A program made the translations under genes and the position numbers. From Nanoarchaeales archaeon (GTDB taxonomy: Archaea; Nanobdellota; Nanobdellia; Woesearchaeales; UBA583): a stretch of DNA of 10,141 nt. The notes beneath the pieces were generated by a model, which saw only the letters and a program-made list of their open reading frames with translations, searched no databases and was not told where the DNA came from. The stretch's first letter is position 1. Every line of letters starts with the position of its first letter. The DNA is taken from positions 1 to 10,141 of the forward strand of contig JABSQY010000064.1 in NCBI GenBank assembly GCA_013215525.1, written 5' to 3'. Positions 6,095 to 10,141 of the stretch are shown here, piece by piece.

Positions 6095-6116
6095 GTGGAT
6101 GGCGAAATCTATTCAC
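6095..6116 (+). promoter_or_regulatory. Possible L1-binding element in the operon leader
   Basis: GUG (6095-6097) can pair with CAC (6114-6116) and GAU (6098-6100) with AUC (6107-6109), leaving a GGCGAA loop and a one-sided UAUU bulge. A short asymmetric stem-loop just before the Shine-Dalgarno site is what autoregulation by L1 would need, and L1 autoregulation is established for Methanococcus. I cannot match the bases to a verified L1 consensus. Confidence 0.25.
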
Positions 6117-6125
6117 ACACTTTAT

Positions 6126-6131
6126 AGGAGG
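6126..6131 (+). promoter_or_regulatory. Shine-Dalgarno site of L1
   Basis: AGGAGG lies 7 nt before the ATG at 6139. It is the only strong ribosome binding site in the window, and it fixes the L1 start. Confidence 0.85.
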
Positions 6132-6138
6132 CTTAAAG

Positions 6139-6789
6139 ATGAAAATTAATGAAATTGTAACTAAAATTAAAGAAGTACGTGAATTATCTGTTAAAAGAAA
6201 ATTTGATCAAACTTTCGATTTAGTATTCAACTTACAAAATTTAGACTTAAAGAAACCTGAGCATAAAGTTGACGTTGGAATCGTTTTAAAAACAAATGTT
6301 AAGCCTAAAAAGCATAAAATTTGTGTTATTATCGATCACACTGTTCAAGGTGCTGAGGGAGTATTTGATCATGTCTTATTTAATGACGAATTAGCAGCTA
6401 TGAAAGGTAATATGGAGAAAATCCGTAAGATCACTCATAAGTTTGATAAATTTGTTGTACAAGCTAATCATATGCCTTTATTCGCGCAAGTTCTGGGTAG
6501 ATACCTAGGACCTATGGGGAAAATGCCATCACCTAAATTAGGTATGGTAATTACACCTAAAACGCCTTTACCTGCATTATATGAAAAGTTACAAAAAACA
6601 GTTCATCTTCAAACGAAAAAGAACTTAGTACTTCAAGTTTCAGTTGGTTCAGAAAAGGAATCAGATGAAGCAATTGCGGAGAACATCCTTGCGGTGTACG
6701 ACCAATTAATTCACGCGTTACCTGCTCAAAAGAACAACTTAAAAAATAGTAAATTAAAACTTACAATGAGTAAGTTGGTGGTATTATAA
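6139..6789 (+). CDS. rpl1: 50S ribosomal protein L1 (uL1), 216 aa
   Basis: This is uL1, which binds 23S rRNA helices 76-78 to form the mobile L1 arm that moves deacylated tRNA out of the E site. In many archaea it also represses its own operon. The length is normal for archaea (about 213-219). The N-terminal segment KEVRELSVKRKFDQTFDLV and the later VDVGIVL belong to domain I. GRYLGPMGKMPSPK (120-133) is the L1 family signature, in the hinge and domain II region. The C-terminal VSVGSEKESDEAIAENI closes domain I. The start is set by AGGAGG 7 nt upstream. The stop codon is 1 bp before the L10 ATG, so the genes form one operon (L1-L10-L12, as in Methanococcus; L11 is not next to them here). It uses CGT arginine codons several times, unlike the AGA-dominated neighbours outside the operon. 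Confidence 0.97.
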   Translation: MKINEIVTKIKEVRELSVKRKFDQTFDLVFNLQNLDLKKPEHKVDVGIVLKTNVKPKKHKICVIIDHTVQGAEGVFDHVLFNDELAAMKGNMEKIRKITHKFDKFVVQANHMPLFAQVLGRYLGPMGKMPSPKLGMVITPKTPLPALYEKLQKTVHLQTKKNLVLQVSVGSEKESDEAIAENILAVYDQLIHALPAQKNNLKNSKLKLTMSKLVVL

Positions 6790-6790
6790 G

Positions 6791-7777
6791 ATGGCATACG
6801 CTGCTAAAGTATCCCCAAAAAATGAACTGTTCGCTAATAAAATTAGAGACTTTTCAAAGAAGTATTCAATTTTAGGAATAGTTGATGTTACAGGTTTACC
6901 TGCTCCACAATTCCAAAAGATTAGATCTTCAATTAAAAAAACTGCAGAAGTTTTAATTGTAAAAAGAAGTTTAATTAACTTAGTTTTAAATGAATTAGAA
7001 TCTTCTCATCCTGGTGTTTCACAATTAGTTGAAAAGTGTAGTGGTGTTGTAGGAATTGTTTTCACAAATGATAACCCTTTCACATTATTTAAATTTGTTC
7101 AAAAGAATAAATCTAACGCTCCAGCTAAAGGTGGTCAAATTGCACCTTGTGATATTGTAGTTCCAGCTGGACCTACTGCTTTTGCTCCTGGGCCAATTAT
7201 TGGTGAATTAGGTGCTTTCAAAATTAAGGCAGGAATTTCAAATGGTAAAGTAGAAATTAAAGAAGATAGTATTGTTGCAAAAGAAGGAGATGTAATCTCT
7301 GATGATTTAGCAGGAATTTTAACAAGATTAGGAATCGAACCTATGGAAGTTGGTTTAAATATTAAAGCAATTTACGAAGGTGGAACTATTTATGATAGAG
7401 CAATTCTTGATGTTGATGAAGATGCAATCTTAGCTGATCTGAAAGGAGCAGCTTCCGATTGTTTCAAATTATCTATTGGTTTAGAGTACTATACTGGTGA
7501 AAACATTTCACACTTCATTACTGAAGCTGGAAGAGATTCATTAGGATTAGGTGTTGGAGTAGCATATCCTGCTGCTGAAACAATTAAAGCATTATTAGCA
7601 AAAGCAAACGCTTCAGCTAGTGGTGTTGGTTTAGCTCTCCCTGCGGAGAATAGGCCTGCTGGATTAGTAGCATCAGCTGCATCCCCAGTTGCGACAGAAG
7701 TTGCAAATGAAGAGTCAAAAGAAGAAACTAAAGAGGAACCAGCTGCACCTGCTGCTGGCCTTGGTGGTTTTTTCTAA
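6791..7777 (+). CDS. rpl10: 50S ribosomal protein L10/P0 (uL10), stalk base, 328 aa
   Basis: This is uL10 (acidic P0), which anchors the stalk to 23S rRNA beside L11 and carries the P1 dimers that recruit and activate translation GTPases. Residues 1-105 are the rRNA-binding domain (FSKKYSILGIVDVTGLPAPQFQKIR, then VKRSLIN). Residues about 107-185 are the archaeal/eukaryotic insertion domain, with APCDIVVPAGPTAFAPGPIIGELG. Residues about 255-290 form the helical spine that binds P1 dimers (AAETIKALLAKANASASGVG). The end is an Ala/Glu-rich flexible tail finishing AGLGGFF, matching AGLAGLF in the P1 protein encoded next. This shared factor-binding tail is a hallmark of archaeal and eukaryotic stalks. 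A GGTGG inside the end of L1, about 10 nt upstream, may act as ribosome binding site, and the 1-bp spacing suggests coupling. Confidence 0.97.
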   Translation: MAYAAKVSPKNELFANKIRDFSKKYSILGIVDVTGLPAPQFQKIRSSIKKTAEVLIVKRSLINLVLNELESSHPGVSQLVEKCSGVVGIVFTNDNPFTLFKFVQKNKSNAPAKGGQIAPCDIVVPAGPTAFAPGPIIGELGAFKIKAGISNGKVEIKEDSIVAKEGDVISDDLAGILTRLGIEPMEVGLNIKAIYEGGTIYDRAILDVDEDAILADLKGAASDCFKLSIGLEYYTGENISHFITEAGRDSLGLGVGVAYPAAETIKALLAKANASASGVGLALPAENRPAGLVASAASPVATEVANEESKEETKEEPAAPAAGLGGFF

Positions 7778-7795
7778 AACAATTGGTACAAAAAA

Positions 7796-8098
7796 ATGGA
7801 ATATATTTATAGTGTAATGTTATTAAACAAGGCTGGTCAAACAGTTGATGAAAAGAATGTAACTGCAGTTTTAGAAGCTGCTGGTGTTAAAGCTGATTCA
7901 GCTAAGGTTAAATCCTTAATTGCTGCATTAGATGGTGTTGATGTAGAAAAAGTTATTGCTGAATCTTCAGTAGTTTCCGCTTCTGCTCCTGCGGCTGCTT
8001 CAACTGAAGCTGCTGCTCCAGCTGCTGCTGCAGCTGCTCCTAAGAAAGAAGAAGCTCCTGTTGCTGACGCATCAGCTGGTTTAGCTGGATTATTCTAA
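7796..8098 (+). CDS. rpl12: 50S ribosomal protein P1 (archaeal L12), 100 aa
   Basis: This is the archaeal P1 stalk protein (often called L12 or L12ae, unrelated in fold to bacterial L7/L12). It dimerises through residues about 1-58 (MEYIYSVMLLNKAG, then VLEAAGVKADSAKVKSLIAALDGVDVEKVI). An Ala/Pro-rich hinge (about 62-80) leads to a charged segment and the tail ASAGLAGLF, which contacts elongation factors and is nearly the same as the tail of L10. Length and architecture are fully typical. The ATG at 7796 lies 18 bp after the L10 stop and has no good Shine-Dalgarno site. It is the third gene of the ribosomal operon. A run of eight T follows 9 bp after the stop, and the coiled-coil gene begins 56 bp further on. 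Confidence 0.97.
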   Translation: MEYIYSVMLLNKAGQTVDEKNVTAVLEAAGVKADSAKVKSLIAALDGVDVEKVIAESSVVSASAPAAASTEAAAPAAAAAAPKKEEAPVADASAGLAGLF

Positions 8099-8107
8099 TC
8101 CTTCTAC

Positions 8108-8115
8108 TTTTTTTT
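8108..8115 (+). terminator. T8 run after the P1 gene
   Basis: Eight consecutive T nine bases behind the stop codon is the usual form of an archaeal intrinsic terminator. The next gene has no TATA box of its own at the expected distance, so this may be a partial terminator that lowers read-through, not a full stop. That is inference. Confidence 0.5.
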
Positions 8116-8138
8116 GAAAATTTTCGTAAAAATTTTCA
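8115..8138 (+). repeat. Perfect 10-bp inverted repeat before the coiled-coil gene
   Basis: TGAAAATTTT (8115-8124) and AAAATTTTCA (8129-8138) pair perfectly around CGTA. It lies between the T8 run and the ATG at 8155. It could be a processing or attenuation hairpin between the P1 and coiled-coil parts of one message, or an operator. The T run stands before it, not after it, so it is not a classic bacterial-type terminator for the plus strand. On the minus strand an A run follows, so it is no terminator there either. Confidence 0.6.
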
Positions 8139-8154
8139 CATATTTTAATTACAA

Positions 8155-9054
8155 ATGGATAAAGAGGCAGTTCGAGGAGAATTGAATACAGTTAGAGCTG
8201 AAATCAGAAGTCTGAAATCAGAGTTTTCTAAAAAGAGAAACGAAAAAGAAGATCACTTTAAAAAAGGTGAGGATTATTCTACTGAGATTGATAAATTATA
8301 TAATGAAGTTAAAGCTATCGAGTCCGAACATGGATTAGAAAAGATTAATACTGATTTAGAATCAATGAAAAAAGAATATGATGAGTTAAAGCCTCAATTA
8401 GACGCTGCAGAAAAAAATTTTACTCACGTTAAAAAGACAAGTCCAAGAATTGCACCATCATCACGTGAAGGTCCAGTTGTAAAGACTATCTCAGCAGAGA
8501 GAGCTAAAACAGAAATTAAACAATTAGAAACTTCTTTACAAACTCAAGTTTTATCATTAGATAAAGAGTCTGGAATTAATAAACGAATTACAGAATTAAG
8601 AGAAATTGTTGGAAATCAATCAAGTTCTCCAGTTGTATCAGATAATTCTGGTTCAAGTGAAGAATTTAAAGTTGCTAAAAAAGAATTATTTTCTGTAAAG
8701 AAAAAATTCATTAATGTTGAAAGAAGAATCAGATCTTTATACAAACAAATTAGATTAGTTAGTAAAGAGAAAAAGATTAAATATAAATTAATCGATGATT
8801 TAAGAGCTCAAAAGAAAGCATCTTTCGACGAGTTTAAGACTCACAAGAAATCTTATACTGAATTAGGTAAAACTTTAAAAGATTTATTTAAGAAAGAAGA
8901 AGATTACTTATCACAATTAGGTGAAGCTCCAGTTCAAAGAAAGAGAACTAGAGATGTTGAGTTAAAAGCTAAACAAAAAGAAGTAGAGTCCGACTTTATG
9001 AAGAAGGGTAAAACTTTAACAACTGAAGATTTATTAATGTTACAAATTAAGTAA
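8155..9054 (+). CDS. COG1340-like archaeal coiled-coil protein, 299 aa
   Basis: An almost wholly helical, Lys/Glu-rich protein in three coiled-coil blocks: about 1-92, 114-153 and 171-256, separated by a Pro/Ser/Arg linker (93-113) and a Ser-rich linker (154-170). The second block contains IKQLETSLQTQVLSLDKE followed by KRITELREI, and the C-terminus is MKKGKTLTTEDLLMLQ. To my memory both are hallmarks of the conserved archaeal coiled-coil group COG1340, which looks distantly like the yeast ribosome-associated protein Bfr1. The molecular function is not established. There is no signal peptide, so it is cytoplasmic. It sits 56 bp behind the stalk operon and shares that operon's G-rich coding strand, and no TATA box lies 26 bp before its ATG. 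Co-transcription with the ribosomal genes, and therefore a ribosome-linked role, is plausible but inferred. A role in chromosome structure (SMC-like coils) cannot be excluded, though no ATPase motif is present. Confidence 0.85.
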   Translation: MDKEAVRGELNTVRAEIRSLKSEFSKKRNEKEDHFKKGEDYSTEIDKLYNEVKAIESEHGLEKINTDLESMKKEYDELKPQLDAAEKNFTHVKKTSPRIAPSSREGPVVKTISAERAKTEIKQLETSLQTQVLSLDKESGINKRITELREIVGNQSSSPVVSDNSGSSEEFKVAKKELFSVKKKFINVERRIRSLYKQIRLVSKEKKIKYKLIDDLRAQKKASFDEFKTHKKSYTELGKTLKDLFKKEEDYLSQLGEAPVQRKRTRDVELKAKQKEVESDFMKKGKTLTTEDLLMLQIK

Positions 9055-9072
9055 TTTTGTTAATCAAAATTA
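9052..9072 (+). terminator. Hairpin starting at the stop codon of the coiled-coil gene
   Basis: A perfect 8-bp stem, TAATTTTG (9052-9059) and CAAAATTA (9065-9072) with a 5-nt loop. The first three bases are the stop codon itself. It runs straight into T-rich sequence and the second hairpin. Confidence 0.6.
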
Positions 9073-9107
9073 TTTATTTTAATATTTTAAAATAAATTTT
9101 TATTTTT
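9072..9107 (+). terminator. Second tandem hairpin with U-rich tail
   Basis: A perfect 11-bp all-A:T stem (9072-9082 with 9087-9097, loop TATT) is followed by TTTTTATTTTTA. Together with the previous hairpin it makes a double terminator for the ribosomal/coiled-coil unit. Confidence 0.6.
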
Positions 9108-9174
9108 ATAATTCTAAAAATTAATATTTATATACTTGTAATTATACTATTTTAACTTTTATTATCTTACAAAC

Positions 9175-9182
9175 TTATTTAA
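9175..9182 (+). promoter_or_regulatory. TATA-like box of the 213-aa membrane protein gene
   Basis: TTATTTAA is centred 26.5 bp before the ATG at 9205, again without a Shine-Dalgarno site, so a leaderless transcript is predicted. The rest of 9108-9204 is plain AT-rich sequence with nothing else visible. Confidence 0.45.
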
Positions 9183-9204
9183 AATTGAAAAATTATTACA
9201 AATT

Positions 9205-9846
9205 ATGATTTTAGAATTTTTGATAACTATTTTTATAATATCAACTTTAAGTTATATCTTTCACAATAGTTATAACTTTCAAGTTTTAGTAAGAGTAAAT
9301 TTAAGAAAAAAAGAATTATCGTCCTTATCAAAACAAACTTCAGGCGTATACATTAAGTCTGCATACTTCTCATCACAATATCACATCACATTAAAAAACG
9401 AATTTAAACCTTTATTAAAAAGACAAAAAGCTGATTTAATTAAATGTTATTCAATTGTAACCTTTAAAACAATTGATGCAAAATGGGAATTATTTTTTAC
9501 TTTAACAAAAGATTCAGGAAAATTTGTCGAAAATATTTATTTAAAATGTTATCCTAATAATGAAAAAATAAATTCAAAAGCAGCAATTGAAAAAATTCAC
9601 ACTAAACTAGAAGTATACGCATCACACCACGCGCTTATCCAAATCTTAAACGAACAAACAACTATGAAAAATTTAAATTCATTATTAACACTTCATGAAG
9701 AAACACTAAACATTGGAGTTAGATATTTACAGTATAAAGGGAATTTAAAATTAAAAAATGTTTCAAAAACAAAATTATTACATAAAATAACTCTAATTAA
9801 TGAGATAAAGAATAAGATATATTTACCTGGTATAAAAGCGTATTAA
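9205..9846 (+). CDS. Unrecognised single-pass membrane protein, 213 aa
   Basis: Residues 2-19 form one strongly hydrophobic helix (ILEFLITIFIISTLSYIF) without a lipobox or an obvious cleavage site, so it is probably an N-terminal anchor. The remainder is soluble, Lys-rich and mixed alpha/beta, with strands such as YHITLKNEF and WELFFTLTK, and a helical C-terminal half containing LEVYASHHALIQILNEQ. I recognise no family and no catalytic motif. The ATG follows a TATA-like box by 26.5 bp. Codon use on this coding strand is C-rich and very G-poor (positions 9361-9420 have 13 C and 2 G), unlike the ribosomal genes just upstream. It converges on the partial gene at the right edge. The last codons (IKAY and stop) seem to be repeated in degenerate form 41 bp downstream. 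Confidence 0.75.
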   Translation: MILEFLITIFIISTLSYIFHNSYNFQVLVRVNLRKKELSSLSKQTSGVYIKSAYFSSQYHITLKNEFKPLLKRQKADLIKCYSIVTFKTIDAKWELFFTLTKDSGKFVENIYLKCYPNNEKINSKAAIEKIHTKLEVYASHHALIQILNEQTTMKNLNSLLTLHEETLNIGVRYLQYKGNLKLKNVSKTKLLHKITLINEIKNKIYLPGIKAY

Positions 9847-9887
9847 CTATTTATAAAATTTATCCTCTATGTATAAAAGTGTACTAA
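9831..9887 (+). repeat. Imperfect 16-bp direct repeat at and after the stop codon
   Basis: TATAAAAGCGTATTAA (9831-9846) recurs as TATAAAAGTGTACTAA (9872-9887), with two transition differences and a 41-bp period. Read in the same phase relative to the repeat, the second copy gives IKVY-stop for the first copy's IKAY-stop. A looser match extends upstream of both (TTTACCTG and TTTATCCT). It may be a decayed partial duplication of the gene's 3' end. Confidence 0.5.
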
Positions 9888-9900
9888 TGAAATTAAACTT

Positions 9901-10141
9901 TTATTTTCCTAATCTAAAATTTATTATTCTTATCGCAAATTCTACTCCGCTGTTATATTCATTTTCGTTTAATTTCATATATCTTTCAAGACATATTAAA
10001 AAATTATCTGCGTGTCCACCTTCTCCATAATCTACTTCTTTATGTATTTCAATATACTTAATATTATTTAGTCCTAGTTTATTTGATATATCCTCTAAAT
10101 AATTCATACTATTATGATTTTCTAATGTTGTAAGAAAAGAT
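9901..10141 (-). CDS. Probable haem-oxygenase-like/TenA-like protein, C-terminal part, runs off the window
   Basis: An ATG exists at 10107 (68 aa), but the frame stays open to the last base (79 residues visible) and no TATA box sits 26 bp before that ATG, so I read this as the C-terminal part of a longer gene. The visible end contains LGLNNIKYIEIHKEVDYGEGGHADNFLICLERY and a final NSGVEFAIRIINFRLGK. The arrangement of a helix with H-x3-D followed by a Gly-rich turn and a further His, then a YNSG-led last helix, is like the C-terminal metal-binding helix of the haem-oxygenase-like diiron and TenA/PqqC superfamily. The His-to-His spacing is longer than the H-x3-D-x2-H of known members, so the match is suggestive only. 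Its partner residues would lie in the missing N-terminal part. Confidence 0.5.
   Translation of the reverse strand, partial: SFLTTLENHNSMNYLEDISNKLGLNNIKYIEIHKEVDYGEGGHADNFLICLERYMKLNENEYNSGVEFAIRIINFRLGK

Noticed and set aside
5953..6138. Possible tRNA or other RNA gene between the 64-aa gene and L1
   Set aside because: No cloverleaf, no TTCGA-type arm and no acceptor stem can be formed. The region is explained by two divergent promoters and the L1 leader.
1..10141. CRISPR array, insertion sequence, integrase or defence system
   Set aside because: There are no regularly spaced repeats, transposase or recombinase motifs, or known defence domains. The only repeats are the short ones listed.

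Overview
The window reads as an AT-rich archaeal chromosome, most likely from a DPANN lineage of the Woesearchaeota/Pacearchaeota kind. This rests on the archaeal uL1-uL10-P1 (L1-L10-L12) ribosomal stalk operon, on TATA boxes placed about 26 bp before start codons (leaderless archaeal transcription), on a COG1340-like coiled-coil protein, on very low G+C, and on many short proteins without recognisable relatives. The phylum is an inference. The domain Archaea is secure from the ribosomal proteins.

Left part (1-1918): a small kinase-fold protein without a catalytic Asp (minus strand) is divergent from a complete DHH/DHHA1 phosphoesterase (plus strand). They share a 63-bp promoter whose two TATA-like boxes are exact mirror images. 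The DHH gene ends in a hairpin-rich convergent zone.

Centre left (1916-5190): a probable cell-surface locus. A minus-strand pair (a soluble 206-aa protein, then a 508-aa protein with three membrane helices and a large outside domain, 1 bp apart) diverges from a plus-strand lipoprotein. The lipoprotein and the 508-aa protein appear to share an Ig-like beta domain with a pair of cysteines. The 167-bp divergent promoter carries a perfect 10-bp inverted repeat.

Middle (5188-5952): two unrecognised minus-strand genes, a 174-aa helical protein with a probable TTG start and a 64-aa orphan preceded by a very good leaderless promoter.

Right part (6000-9107): the rpl1-rpl10-rpl12 operon has a structured leader and the only strong Shine-Dalgarno site in the window. 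It is followed by a 299-aa coiled-coil protein that may be co-transcribed, and ends in two tandem hairpins with U-rich tails. L1, P0 and P1 build the mobile L1 arm and the GTPase-activating stalk of the 50S subunit. The coding strand here is G-rich and C-poor, opposite to the other plus-strand genes in the window.

Right edge (9205-10141): an unrecognised one-helix membrane protein (plus strand) converges on the C-terminal part of a probable haem-oxygenase-like/TenA-like helical protein whose frame runs off the window. I see no tRNA, rRNA, CRISPR array, insertion sequence or integrase, and no stretch over 300 bases without a gene.
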